Positions 49,058 to 59,184 of a DNA stretch of 64,000 nucleotides are shown piece by piece. Positions within the stretch are counted from its first letter, which is position 1; each line of letters opens with the position of its first letter. Location: positions 310,001-374,000 of the forward strand of contig CBDFIL010000001.1 of the NCBI GenBank assembly GCA_965248075.1. Reading direction: 5' to 3'. Under the pieces are notes generated by a model. It saw nothing but the letters and a program-made list of their open reading frames with translations. It was not told the origin of the DNA and did not search any database. The stretch comes from VXNE01 sp965248075. GTDB lineage: Bacteria > Pseudomonadota > Gammaproteobacteria > Pseudomonadales > Azotimanducaceae. Made by a program: the position numbers and the translations under genes.

Positions 49058-50131
49058 TCAGCGACTACTGAGCAACACCCGTCTTTCGCCATCGAATTCG
49101 TGCGTGATCCCGAAGTTCACCCGCAGGGACAGCAGCAACGCCTCGACATCGCCGGCCCGGAAGCGCCCCGACAGGGTACGGGTTCGCAGCGACTCGTCAA
49201 GGATCACGAACTCGACCGTCGTGTAGCGCTCCACTTCGCGGAGCGCCTCCTCGAGCGGTTCCGAACGGAAGATGAGCCGGCCCTCTCTCCAGGACAGTTC
49301 GACCTCGATATCGTCGGACAGCAGCGTCTTCCTGAGCGGGCCCGCGGCAGCCAGGATCACCGACTCGCCGGTCGACACGATGTTGTCCTCGTGCGGGGCC
49401 AGCACGGGCGGCGGGACAACGGTGTCCAGCCCGTCGCTACCGCGACGTGGCGCCGACGGCGCCGCCGGTGGTCGAATACCGATGACGACCCGGCCTTCGG
49501 TCACGAGGAGTTCGATCTGCCGGTCTTCGGTGATTTCCACCACGAATTCCGTTCCGATGGCCTGGATGATCCGGTCGCCCGCGATCACGGACAGCGGCCG
49601 GGCAGGATCCGCGGCGACCCGCACGAGTACCTCGCCCCGCGCAAGGCGCAACACGCGCGCCGACGGCGTGAAGGTCACCGCGACCTGGCTGTCCGTGTTC
49701 AACACCACCTCGCTGGCGTCGGGAAGCAGCACCGTCTTTCGCTCGCCGACCGCGGTCGCGTATGCGGCCGACATCGTGGAGGGCGCTCCGTCGCCAGCGG
49801 GATTGAGCAGCAACAGACCCACGAGCGCCAACGCCGCCAGCCCCGCCGCAGCACCGGCCACCTGTGCCCGCCGATGCCAGGGGCGGTGCGGCATCCGATC
49901 GGTTGCGGAGTCGTGCGGAAAGAGCTCGGCCAGACGCGCCAGCGCGTCGGTCTTGTCCCACACCGCGGCAGCCTCGACCAGCAGTTCGTGATGCCTGCGG
50001 TGTTCATCCAGCCACGCGGCAAGGGCAGCCTCTTCGCCCGCGCTCAACGGACCCTCGTCGATTCTCAGTACCCAGCGGCTCGCAGCCTCGAGCAGTTCGT
50101 CGTCCCGCGAGATCGGCACTACCTTGCTCAT
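49058..50131 (-). CDS. FecR-family anti-sigma/signal-transducing protein
   Basis: A 357-residue inner-membrane regulator. The N-terminal cytoplasmic DUF4880-like part (EAASRWVLRIDEGPLSAGEEAALAAWLDEH) would bind the sigma factor. One transmembrane helix follows (AQVAGAAAGLAALALVGLLLL), then the periplasmic FecR domain (TVLLPDASEVVLNTDSQVAV, LARGEVLVRV, AIGTEFVVEI) and a C-terminal STN-like module (PLEEALREVERYTTVEFVI). Its ATG overlaps the sigma gene stop (ATGA). It should relay the TonB receptor 3 signal to the ECF sigma factor. Confidence 0.92.
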   Translation of the reverse strand: MSKVVPISRDDELLEAASRWVLRIDEGPLSAGEEAALAAWLDEHRRHHELLVEAAAVWDKTDALARLAELFPHDSATDRMPHRPWHRRAQVAGAAAGLAALALVGLLLLNPAGDGAPSTMSAAYATAVGERKTVLLPDASEVVLNTDSQVAVTFTPSARVLRLARGEVLVRVAADPARPLSVIAGDRIIQAIGTEFVVEITEDRQIELLVTEGRVVIGIRPPAAPSAPRRGSDGLDTVVPPPVLAPHEDNIVSTGESVILAAAGPLRKTLLSDDIEVELSWREGRLIFRSEPLEEALREVERYTTVEFVILDESLRTRTLSGRFRAGDVEALLLSLRVNFGITHEFDGERRVLLSSR

Positions 50132-50721
50132 GCGTCTTCCCGTCGTCCCTTCGCCGGATGTCGGTTCGTACCCCTCGAAGGGCGTTCCGCGGGGAGTACA
50201 CGCTCCACTTGCCGTTCCCGCAGGTACTGCACGCATCTCTTCGTGCCGTTGACGATGTGCGTCTCGACGGTGGGTCGACCGAGGTCCATCTCGGCCATGA
50301 TCTCCTTCAGCGTATAGCCGTAGACCTTCTTCAGCACGAAAGCGCGCCGACACTGCCTGGGCAGTGAGCGCACCGCCTCGCAGAACAGCGCGAACTCCTC
50401 ATCGGACGCGACCTGTGCATGGGTCGGATCGCTCTCCGGCGGCGACAGGAGAGCCTCCTCCGGCAGCGCATCGAGGTCCGCACTGACGGTCAGGCGAGAT
50501 TCGGAGCGCTTCACGTGGTCGAGGGCCAGGTTCCTGGCCGTTCGGAACAGGTAGGCGCGCGGATCGCGAATATGGTGCCGGTTCTCGACCTGGCACACGC
50601 GCACGTAGGTCTCCTGGACGATGTCCTCGACCTCCTTCGGCGGGACGATGCTCATCACCAGCCGCGCGAGCTGGTCGCGCAGGGCGAGGAACTTGTCAAT
50701 CAGCCGACCCGACTCCGCCAT
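50128..50721 (-). CDS. ECF-family RNA polymerase sigma factor (FecI-like)
   Basis: A 197-residue sigma-70 factor with region 2 (VEDIVQETYVRVCQVENR, then AYLFRTARNLALDHVKR) and region 4 (LPRQCRRAFVLKKVYGYTLKEIMAEMDLGRPTVETHI) and a basic tail. The layout is that of FecI-type factors that drive a TonB receptor operon. The chosen ATG has GAGGAG five bases upstream; a longer start at 50778 is less likely. FecR and TonB receptor 3 follow in the same direction, with an ATGA overlap to FecR. Confidence 0.93.
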   Translation of the reverse strand: MAESGRLIDKFLALRDQLARLVMSIVPPKEVEDIVQETYVRVCQVENRHHIRDPRAYLFRTARNLALDHVKRSESRLTVSADLDALPEEALLSPPESDPTHAQVASDEEFALFCEAVRSLPRQCRRAFVLKKVYGYTLKEIMAEMDLGRPTVETHIVNGTKRCVQYLRERQVERVLPAERPSRGTNRHPAKGRREDA

Positions 50722-50814
50722 GTGGCTCCTCGGCAGGGGCGTCGTTGTTTGTCCACCCGATCCCCTGTAACGACTCACGCGGCCATTTCCATGAACCGCG
50801 ATGAGGGCCTCGGC

Positions 50815-51616
50815 CTAGTATGACACGGGACGCTGGTGCAGCCGGACCGGCCGGGCCGGCCGCACGACCGGCACGTAGTTCAGCGTCCGCTCGCCACGCT
50901 CCTCGAGACGCAGCTCCCGGTCGAGCAGCAGCCGGTACAGGACCGCCTTCACCTCCATCGCCGCGAAGTGCATGCCGAGACACATGTGGCTGCCGCGGCC
51001 GAAGGGGATGAAGGCGAACGGTTCCGGAGCCGGCGCATCGACGAACCGCAGCGGGTCGAAGCGTTCGGGGTCGGGGAAGAACTCGGCATCGAAGTGCGTC
51101 GCCTGGGGAAACAGCAGGATCGGTGCGTTCGCCGGGATGCGGTGCCCCTCGAAGCGGAACTCCCGCACCGAACGGCGCGGCACCATCTGCAGCGGGCTGT
51201 ACTGCCGGAGCGTCTCCCGGAAGAACGCGTCCGTGAGCGGCAGCCGGTCCAGGGACTCGTAGTCCAGCGGCTCGCCGCAGTCTTCCCGTACCGCCCGACA
51301 TTCTTCACGCAGGCGCCCCTGCCAGACGGGATCCTCGGCCAGCTTGATGCATATCGTGGTGAGGGCGGACGTCGTGGTGTCGTGCGCCGCGAAGAGCAGT
51401 CCCAGCACGTGGTCGACGACGTCCCGATCGGACAGACGCCGCCCTGATTCGTCCGCCTGCACGGCGAGGCGCGTGAAGAGATCCACACCGGTCCCGCACC
51501 GGCGTTCGGGAAGCACCGCCCGGAGCGTACGCCGCAGCCGATCCCGCGCGCGCAGGCCGCGCCAACGGCGCACGCCCGGCGGCGCCAACACGTTGTCGAG
51601 CACGGTCGCGAGTGCC
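50815..51616 (-). pseudogene. Cytochrome P450, 5'-truncated
   Basis: The C-terminal half of a bacterial P450 is present and undamaged: the I-helix VLGLLFAAHDTTTSALT, the ExxR motif FRETLRQYSP, the heme loop FIPFGRGSHMCLGMHFAAMEVKAVLYRLL with the axial Cys, and the normal C-terminus. The first 180-200 residues are missing. Homology stops at about 51616, where a TetR-like fragment begins on the other strand. The open frame continues upstream but encodes non-P450, arginine-rich sequence. The product cannot be a working monooxygenase. Confidence 0.85.
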
Positions 51617-51686
51617 CGTACACCGCTTCGTCGGCTGGGCCCGGGCCTACGCTGAGACCGTTCCCCAGGCGCAACGCCCATACGCC

Positions 51687-51789
51687 ATGCGCAAGCTGCC
51701 GAAACAGCGCCGGGCAGCGCTGACCGTGGACGCAATCCTGGAAGCCGCCGCTCGGATTCTGGTGGAGACCGGTTACGCCACGGGCACCG
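51687..51789 (+). pseudogene. N-terminal fragment of a TetR regulator
   Basis: Thirty-four residues beginning MRKLPKQRRAALTVDAILEA and ending ARILVETGYATGT match helices 1 and 2 of TetR DNA-binding domains. At about 51789 the sequence switches abruptly to the interior of a DUF3604 gene in another frame. It is a deletion or recombination junction, and no functional regulator remains. Confidence 0.75.
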
Positions 51790-52737
51790 AACGACGAATG
51801 GGCCGGCTTCGAATTGTTGACGCGCGACGACGTCACGCGAGAGTCTGTTCAGGGTGCGTATGCGCGCGATGCTCTGTTGGCCGGGCTGCAGTTGCAGCAC
51901 AGCCGCGGATTCAATCCGTACGAGTTCGGGTTCATCGGCTCGAGCGACACGCACAACACGGGTGCGGCATACGAGGAACCGACCTATCACGGCAAGATCG
52001 GCAACCTGGACGGACGGGCCGAGTGGCGCTTCACCACGCCCGACGAAGACAGCGAGCCCCTCTCGATCGAGCAGCGGCGCGCAGGCGCCTTCGCCTGGAG
52101 CGCGTCGGGTCTGGCCGGTGTCTGGGCCGAGGCCAACACGCGTGAGGCCATTTACGCCGCCTTCCGCCGCAAGGAGACGTTCGCCACCAGCGGTACGCGG
52201 ATTCGAGTGAGGTTCTTCGCCGGTTACGATCTTGACGCGGCAGACAGCGCCAGGCTGCACGCCACCGGAGTCGCAATGGGTGGCGAGCTACAAGCGCACG
52301 GCAACGGAACACCGCGGTTCTTCGCCTGGGCATTGCGCGATCCCTCCAGCGCATGGCTGCAGCGCTTGCAGATCGTCAAGGGCTGGCTCGACCAGGATGG
52401 CGAGCGGCATGAGCGGGTGTACGACGTCGCGTGCGCGGACGGCCCGGCGCCGAGCCCGGACACCCATCGCTGTGCGGACAACGGTGCCAGTGCCGACCTC
52501 AGCACCTGTCGCTTCGACCACGACACGGGCGCGGTCGAATTGAAGGTGACGTGGACGGATCCTGATTTCGACCACACGCAGCGCGCGTTCTACTACGTTC
52601 GGGTGCTGGAGAATCCGACTTGCAGATGGTCGACCTGGGACGCGCTGCGGTTAGGGGTTCCCGTGCGCGCGGACAAGGATGCCACCCTGCAGGAGCGCGC
52701 CTGGTCATCGCCGATCTGGTTCACGCCGAGTGCGTGA
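51790..52737 (+). pseudogene. DUF3604 protein, N-terminally truncated
   Basis: 316 codons of a DUF3604 C-terminal part: YARDALLAGLQLQHSRGFNP, FGFIGSSDTHNTG, FAWSASGLAGVWAEANTREAIYAAFRRKETFATSGTRI, RLQIVKGWLDQDGE and DFDHTQRAFYYVRVLENPT. These match the full-length neighbour at 52844 motif by motif. About 330 residues, including the first metal-site motif and the signal peptide, are missing. A nine-residue cysteine-containing insert (DTHRCADNGASADLSTC) distinguishes it from the neighbour. It follows the TetR junction directly, with no start site. Confidence 0.85.
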
Positions 52738-52843
52738 GCTGAGTGAAGAGGTCAAGCGACTCGACCTCGAGCAATACGTGTTCGAGTTCGAGAGTGATTG
52801 GCTCACCGTCGTGCCGAACGCATTGCCGAAAGGCGGCAGATAG

Positions 52844-54755
52844 ATGACCACGTCGACGCCCGCGTGGCAACGCACGTTGTTGAGCCTCGCGTTCTACGCT
52901 GCCGTGACGACCCATGCCGCGGAAGACCATGCAGGATCCTATTCTCCCCACGCTGATTATTCCTATCCGTCAAACGTCTACTGGGGCGACATGCACGTGC
53001 AACACCAGTTACTCCTCTCACGATGCCTATATGGGCGGCCGGAGTCGAGTAGACCCCACCGTGGCCTATCGCTTCGCTCGCGGCGAGGAGGCAGTAGCGT
53101 TCAACGGCATGCGGGTGCGTCTGCAACGACCCTTGGATTTCCTGGTTGTGGCCGACCACGCCGAGGGGCTGGGCATGGCCTACGCCCTACAGGCCGATGA
53201 CCCCGCGTTTCCATCGAGCCCTGTCGGTCGGAAGTTTCGCGAAGCCTGGAACGAGTATGTATCAGAGTCGGCCGCAGAGGCGCCGGCGTTCTTCTCGCCG
53301 ACAGTAGGACCTCTGGTGGGATTGTTCTGGAACGAGCCGATCGATCTGCCCTATCGCCGCACGCTCTGGCAACGCGTGATCGCCAACGCGGATACGTACA
53401 ACGATCCGGGACAGTTTACGGCATTCATCGGGTACGAATGGACCGAATCCCGCCCTGTGGAAGGCGCTGGCGCCGGAGCCGGGAATCTGCATCGCGTGGT
53501 GGTGTTCAGAGATGGCGCCGAAGAAGCCGCACAGACCTACCCATTTTCGCGGGCCGACAGTGAAAAACCGGAAGATCTCTGGCGGCACCTCGAAGACTAC
53601 GAGGCGAGGACGGGTGGCGATGCCCTGGCCATCCCGCACAACTCCAACCTGAGCAAGGGGCTCATGTTCCCTGAGCAAAAGGTGGGTGGAGAACCGCTGG
53701 ATTCGGACTGGGCAACACTGCGGAGTCACTTCGAAACGATTATGGAGATTACGCAGATCAAGGGAGACAGCGAAACCCATCCGGTGCTGTCGCCGACGGA
53801 CGAATTCGCCGATTTCGAGACGTGGAACGACTGGGCGGGCGCGCCGGCGCCCGATTTCGTTCCGGACGATGCTGTCGAATATGCGGATAGAAAGCGGGGC
53901 TCGTACGCGCGCTCTGCCCTGCAAACCGGCTTGAAGCTCGAGGCGGAGCTCGGGATCAACCCGTTCAAGCTGGGCTTCATCGGCAGCACCGACAGCCACA
54001 CCTCGCTCTCGACTCCCGACGAGGACAACTTCTGGGGGAAGTGGGCCATCGGCGTGCCCAGCGCCGAACGGCTGACGCCTTATGCCTACGGATCGTCAAT
54101 GTCGGCTGCAGGTATCGCAGCCGTATGGGCAGAGGAGAACACTCGCGAATCGCTATTTGACGCGATGAAGCGCCGAGAGGTGTACGCCACGACCGGGCCC
54201 CGCATGTCCGTACGTTTCTTTGGCGGCTGGGACTTCTCGGAAACGGATGCGGCTGCCCCTGGTCTTGCCCGCATTGGCTACGCACGAGGTGTGCCCATGG
54301 GAGGCGACCTGGTTCGCAGCCTTGAAAAGAAATCACCCGGTTTCCTCATCCATGCGCTGAAGGACCCTGACGGAGCCAACTTGGATCGTATGCAGGTGGT
54401 CAAGGGTTGGCTGGATGCTGAGGGCGCCTTGCACGAAAAAGTCTACAACGTTGCCTGGTCTGGCGGTCGCGAGTTGAAATCGGACGGCTCGATCGATCCC
54501 GTGGGTTCAACCGTTGATGTACCGGCAGCGGCGTACTGGAACACGATAGGAGATGCGGAGCTAGCCGTCGTCTGGCAGGACCCCGACTTCGACGCGGCGG
54601 CACGCGCGTTCTATTACGCGCGGGTTCTCCAGATTCCGACGCCCCGCTGGACAGCCTATGAAGCCAGGTTTTTCGGTGTTAAGGAACTCCCAGAGGAAGT
54701 CCCGCTCGTGACTCAGGATCGCGCCTACACCAGTCCGATTTGGTACTCGCCGTGA
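52844..54755 (+). pseudogene. DUF3604 protein with a one-base frameshift near the N-terminus
   Basis: The first frame starts at ATG 52844 with a signal peptide (MTTSTPAWQRTLLSLAFYAA) and reads YPSNVYWGDMHVQ. The family then expects HTSYSxDAYM, which appears in the next frame (NTSYSSHDAYMGG) after one extra base at about 53001-53002 (GTGCAACACC instead of GTGCACACC). The rest (614 codons, FLVVADHAEGLGMAYAL to SPIWYSP) is complete. The shift falls on the H-x-H metal motif of this PHP-like domain, so the gene is inactive unless it is a sequencing error. The function of DUF3604 is unknown. PhyH 6 follows 77 bp downstream. Confidence 0.8.
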
Positions 54756-54832
54756 GCGGTTCGCGTCGATCGATCTCGACCGGTAAACATAAGAATTCTT
54801 GTAAACGATCATTTGCATATGGAGGCAAGTCC

Positions 54833-55822
54833 ATGACTACCTTGGCCGAGGAATCTGCAACCAAGGGCAAAACGTCCCCGATCCTCGCGCGCATGACGGG
54901 CAAAGACGAAGAAGCGCGTCTTCGAGTTCTGGCGAATATTGACGCACTAGGCTTGAACGCCAACCTGCTCGAACTTGAGACACAGGGGTTCACAGTACTC
55001 AAGGCCGTTTTGTCCGGCGATCAGATTGCCCGCGCCAAAGCCGCGATCTTGCGGAGAGCGGAAAGCACCACGGGCAAAAAGATCGATCCCGAATGCGCCA
55101 CCACCGATGACTTCCACGGAATGAATTATCTGCACTACTTGATCTTCGACGATCCAGTGTTTCCTGACATCCTTCTGGAGGAGAAACCGCTTGCGCTGAT
55201 GCACTACCTCCTCGGTGAGAGTTGTGTATTGTCCTCCATGGGCTGTCACTTTCGTGGACCAGGTGGCATGCCGTTACCGATGCACGCGGATGGCGTGTCG
55301 GTAGGCATGACAGAGGTGTCGCAGGTCGCAAACTGCAATTATGCGCTGACGCCGTACACGGCAGAGACCGGCGCCCTGGTTTTGGTACCCAATAGTCATC
55401 GGAGGAAGCGGCAACCGACGGCGCGCGAAAACTGGATGGCAGGGCACGAAACCGTACTGGAAATCATGGCGAAAGGCTTGTCCGCGCAAGATCTTGATTC
55501 TATGGAGTGGACACCACCGCCAGGTGCGGCGACGATGGAAATCGACCCTGGAGACGCCGTTGTCTGGCACGGAAACACTTGGCACGGCGGATGGCGCAGA
55601 GAATCAGCTGGTACTCGAATCAATCTCGCCGCATATTTCTGCCGGCCCCACATGTCGACCCAGGAACGCCGAGGAGACGATCGGTATCCCGAAGTGTTCG
55701 AGCGCTATGCAAATGAGCCGCGATTTGCTCAATTGATGGGGGAGAATATCCGCAACGGCTGGCGTGAAGAAGGGCCGGATTTCTCGGGAGCCAAGGTCCG
55801 ACCATCCGGGTTGTTCGACTGA
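54833..55822 (+). CDS. Phytanoyl-CoA dioxygenase family protein 6
   Basis: A 329-residue Fe(II)/2-oxoglutarate oxygenase with ligands H151 and D153 in MHADGVSVG and H251 in NTWHGGWRR; the TRINLAAYF Arg follows. An insert of about 40 residues (TARENWMAGHETVLEIMAKG and SAQDLDSMEW) between the two half-sites is not seen in PhyH 1-5 and is typical of the larger EctD/PhyH subfamily for bulky substrates. GGAGG lies seven bases before the ATG at 54833. The AT-rich 70 bp upstream likely holds a promoter. It is separated from the YejA-like gene by a repeat-bearing gap. Confidence 0.92.
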   Translation: MTTLAEESATKGKTSPILARMTGKDEEARLRVLANIDALGLNANLLELETQGFTVLKAVLSGDQIARAKAAILRRAESTTGKKIDPECATTDDFHGMNYLHYLIFDDPVFPDILLEEKPLALMHYLLGESCVLSSMGCHFRGPGGMPLPMHADGVSVGMTEVSQVANCNYALTPYTAETGALVLVPNSHRRKRQPTARENWMAGHETVLEIMAKGLSAQDLDSMEWTPPPGAATMEIDPGDAVVWHGNTWHGGWRRESAGTRINLAAYFCRPHMSTQERRGDDRYPEVFERYANEPRFAQLMGENIRNGWREEGPDFSGAKVRPSGLFD

Positions 55823-55925
55823 GGGGAACCCGCGCGGCATTTCGCATCATTTGGCGGTTTTCGGCTGGGACTGAGCCCAGTGGACGCAGCCTCCCGGCGA
55901 TATCGAAGGCTGGCCCGGAACGCTG

Positions 55926-55988
55926 GAGGTCGGGCGCACGCTCAATCGCCGGTTCCGTCGACGGGAGGCGCAGAGCTGTTTCCGCCAC
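55926..55988. repeat. 63-bp sequence repeated downstream of two PhyH genes, copy 1
   Basis: GAGGTCGGGC(G)CACGCTCAATCGCC...GTTCCGTCG...GGCGCAG...TCCGCCAC occurs here and at 59185-59247, about four bases in five identical with a one-base gap. Each copy lies 100-140 bp after a PhyH gene end, in otherwise featureless DNA (55823-56131 and 59048-59306). It may be a remnant of a shared ancestral 3' flank. Confidence 0.6.
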
Positions 55989-56131
55989 ATCACCGACGCT
56001 GTGTGCAGCGAGATCGACATGACGACTCGGTCGCTGGAGTGCTTGTCCACGCGGCTTATGCGCATTGTCGTTGCTTCAGCGGATACCAGGGCCCTGCTCG
56101 CCGCGGGGTTTGACTTCCCGGTGCTGGATTC

Positions 56132-57970
56132 ATGATCCGATTATTAGCCCTTTGTTGTCTCGTTAGTCTCGCAAGTTGGTTGCACGCAAATGAGATAGAC
56201 GTCGAGCAGGAAGAACGCCATTGGCAGCACGGACTATCGTTCTATGGGGACTTCAAGTACCCGCCCGGTTTTGCACACTTCGATTATGTGAACCCGGATG
56301 CGCCTAAAGGTGGAAGGCTCGTTCGGGCAATTGGTTACAGCTTCGACAGCTTCACGCCCTTTATCAACAAAGGCCTGACCGCGCCTGGCCTCGATGCGAT
56401 CATTGAACCCACACTGTACGATTCGCTGCTGCGGCCCTCAGGAGACGAGATAGGTGTCTACTACGGCAGTCTTGCCGGCGAGATCGCCGTGTCGGCGGAC
56501 AAGACCACGGTATGGATGCGAATGCGCCCGGCTGCACGCTGGCACGACGGTGTGCCGATCACCGCACATGATATTCAGTTTACATTTGAGCATATTCGCG
56601 ACCACGCGGTTGGCTTTAACGCGGCGTATGCATCGCTCAAGCAAGTCGATGCGCTCAGTGACCGGGAGGTGCGCTTTACCTACCACTACCCGGTGAGCTT
56701 GAGCACCATGACGGCATTGGGAAAGGTAGCGATCCTGCCAGAACACTACTGGCGAGAACGGGACATCACTGAAACCACCACGGAGGCGCCACTCACCAGC
56801 GGGCCTTACCGCGTCGGCGAATACGATATTGGCAAGTTCATCGAGTTTGAACGAGTGGAAGATTACTGGGGCAAGGATCTTGGATTGCACAAGGGGTCGT
56901 TCAACATTGATCGTCCGAGGTTCGAGGTATATCGCGACGCGACGGTGCAACGAGAAGCCTTTCGCAAGGGATTGCTGGACATATTCGCGGAGCCGAGCGC
57001 CGCGATGTGGGTCACAGGGTACGAGATGCAATCAGGCTCGCTGGTACGGGTTCATCACACCCCCCAGCATTACCTGGGTATCGTCTCCGCTTTGGCATAC
57101 AACCAGACCGAGGAGCGCTTTCAGGACGTTCGCGTGCGGGAAGCCCTTTATCTTGCTTTCGATTTCGACTGGACGAACAAGGTCCTCGATCACGGCGTTT
57201 ACGAGAAGCCACAGAGTTTTTTCCATGGCACATTCCTGGCGGCGACCGGGTTGCCGTCAGAAGAGGAGCTTGAATTGCTGGAGCCGTTCCGCCTCCAGTT
57301 GCCAGAGCGCGTGTTCCTCGAGGCCCCCTTTGCCGGTAGTGCCATCGACAAAATGAGCCGACGCGAGGCGCTGCTGCGCGCGCGGGGCTTGCTTGTTGGG
57401 GCGGGCTGGGTTTTTCAGGATGGGTGGCTCGAGAATGAAGAAGGCGAGGCGTTCGAGATCGAACTCCTGGTTTCTACTGCAGCAAGCCAACGAATAAGAC
57501 TACCCTATGTTGAGCAACTGAAACGACTGGGCATCAGGGCGCATGTTCGCATGGTGGAAGGCGCGCAGTACATCAACATGCGGCGGGCAGGGAAGGTTGA
57601 TGCCGTATCCGGTAGCCTGGCCATCAGCATGCCTCCGAATCAGGAGGTGCCGGCCTACTTCGGCTCGCAGAGCCTGGGTTTGGCCAACTTTGCGCACCTC
57701 CGCTCTCCCATAGTGGACGCGTTGATTGAGAAACTGCTGAGTGCCGGTAGCAGGGAAGAACTCATGGCGGCCGCGCGTGCCCTGGATCGCGTGTTGTTCT
57801 GGCAGTTTTACTTTATTCCGCTCAGACTGCTCGATGGTTCGCGCATCGTCATGTGGGACAAATACAGCAAACCCGCGATTCAGTCCCTGGACAACGGTGG
57901 CTTTCCGGCAACCTGGTGGTGGGACCCGGCGAAGGCGGAACAAGTGAACAAGACATTGAGGGACCGATAG
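56132..57970 (+). CDS. Extracellular solute-binding protein, family 5 (YejA-like)
   Basis: A 612-residue periplasmic binding protein. A signal peptide (LLALCCLVSLASWLHA) is followed by HGLSFYGDFKYPPGFAHFDYVNPDAPKGGRL, which is diagnostic of the YejA/oligopeptide group. VWMRMRPAARWHDGVPITAHDIQFTFEHI is the family 5 signature, and VREALYLAFDFDWTNKVL and WQFYFIPLR come late. It would deliver a peptide or other large solute to an ABC importer, but no permease or ATPase gene is near. It lies between two PhyH genes on the same strand. No strong ribosome site precedes the ATG. Confidence 0.9.
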   Translation: MIRLLALCCLVSLASWLHANEIDVEQEERHWQHGLSFYGDFKYPPGFAHFDYVNPDAPKGGRLVRAIGYSFDSFTPFINKGLTAPGLDAIIEPTLYDSLLRPSGDEIGVYYGSLAGEIAVSADKTTVWMRMRPAARWHDGVPITAHDIQFTFEHIRDHAVGFNAAYASLKQVDALSDREVRFTYHYPVSLSTMTALGKVAILPEHYWRERDITETTTEAPLTSGPYRVGEYDIGKFIEFERVEDYWGKDLGLHKGSFNIDRPRFEVYRDATVQREAFRKGLLDIFAEPSAAMWVTGYEMQSGSLVRVHHTPQHYLGIVSALAYNQTEERFQDVRVREALYLAFDFDWTNKVLDHGVYEKPQSFFHGTFLAATGLPSEEELELLEPFRLQLPERVFLEAPFAGSAIDKMSRREALLRARGLLVGAGWVFQDGWLENEEGEAFEIELLVSTAASQRIRLPYVEQLKRLGIRAHVRMVEGAQYINMRRAGKVDAVSGSLAISMPPNQEVPAYFGSQSLGLANFAHLRSPIVDALIEKLLSAGSREELMAAARALDRVLFWQFYFIPLRLLDGSRIVMWDKYSKPAIQSLDNGGFPATWWWDPAKAEQVNKTLRDR

Positions 57971-58036
57971 ACAATTGGGGCAGTGTACTTGGTTCCGATT
58001 GAGCACACCGCCTCCCAGAGATGAAAGGAGAGAAAA

Positions 58037-59047
58037 ATGGAGATCAAGGACTGGCCGCTGTGCTTGCCTCAATCGAAGTTGTACCGGGAGCTGGCGCAAC
58101 TGGATTTACTGGAGAACCTTGCCGAACTCGACATGTTCGGTTTTTCGGTTGTGCCTGCCGAGAAGGTAGGGCCGCCGGAGTTGCATGCCCGGATCAAGGA
58201 AGCCGTTGTCAACGTGGTCGAGCGCCGCTTCGGCAAGCTTGGCAGTGACGGGTTGAATTGGAGAGACCGGAACCAGATCATCCGCATGATCCTGTGGGAT
58301 GACCAGGTGTTTGAGGAACTGGTCCTGAATCCTGCCGGTCTGGGGTTGGTGCAATCGCAGGTCGGTACGGACTGTATCCTGTCCTTGTTCGACGGTTGGG
58401 TGAAGGGGCCAGGCGAAGAGCGCACTGCCTTGCATCAGGATAACTGGGATTACTCGCGACCCGCCAAACCCCCGGAACCGAATAGCGCGAATTTCAACTA
58501 TCTCGTGACTGACTACACGGTCGAAGATGGTGCACTGACGTTCGTACCTGGTAGCCACAAGTTGCGGCGTGCCCCGACTCCATCGGAAGTCGAGCACTGG
58601 GCGGACAACGCCCAGCCCATTGAAGCGCCCGCGGGTTCAATGGTGGTTTGGGGCGACCTGACATGGCACGGCTCAATGCCCCGCGCCAAGGTCGGCGAAC
58701 GGCTGATGGTGCTGGGCACCTACCAACGGTCAATCCTGCAAACCCAAGGTCCTTACCGGCAGGTGGTGACCGAGGAAGCGCTGGCACGAAATCCGGTCAG
58801 GTTTGCCGGTCTCATGGATGTCTACGGCGCGTTCCCGTTTGGCAAGCAGGACATGGACGGTGAGCATTTACGCAAGCGCGCCGAGATTGGTGGCTATCAC
58901 AGTTTGTTTGATCGGGAGCCTGCCGGCGGCAAGGTTGCCCTACGTCCCAACTATGATTACACGGTCTTTGATCGTGAGAAACACCAGCGGAGCTTCGAGA
59001 AGATGAAGGCGATGCGAGCCGAAATGGCGAGCAAGAGAGTCAGCTAG
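58037..59047 (+). CDS. Phytanoyl-CoA dioxygenase family protein 7
   Basis: A 336-residue Fe(II)/2-oxoglutarate oxygenase. The ligands are H133 and D135 in ALHQDNWDYS and H211 in DLTWHGSMPRAK. LVTDYTVEDGALTFVPGSHKLRR and IEAPAGSMVVWGD are family strands, and a C-terminal lysine-rich helix (EKHQRSFEKMKAMRAEMASK) is extra. AAAGGAG lies upstream of the ATG. It follows the YejA-like gene by 66 bp, suggesting co-transcription. Confidence 0.92.
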   Translation: MEIKDWPLCLPQSKLYRELAQLDLLENLAELDMFGFSVVPAEKVGPPELHARIKEAVVNVVERRFGKLGSDGLNWRDRNQIIRMILWDDQVFEELVLNPAGLGLVQSQVGTDCILSLFDGWVKGPGEERTALHQDNWDYSRPAKPPEPNSANFNYLVTDYTVEDGALTFVPGSHKLRRAPTPSEVEHWADNAQPIEAPAGSMVVWGDLTWHGSMPRAKVGERLMVLGTYQRSILQTQGPYRQVVTEEALARNPVRFAGLMDVYGAFPFGKQDMDGEHLRKRAEIGGYHSLFDREPAGGKVALRPNYDYTVFDREKHQRSFEKMKAMRAEMASKRVS

Positions 59048-59184
59048 CGGAAATGACAACACTGGCGCGCCAGCTGGTGGAGGCGTTCGGTCGACCGGTA
59101 ACTCCCTATCGGCCCCGCCCAGGCGCCGAGTGTCGCGGAATCAAGCCAGTGCGACCTCAACCGCGGCAGTGACCCTCGGATGCG

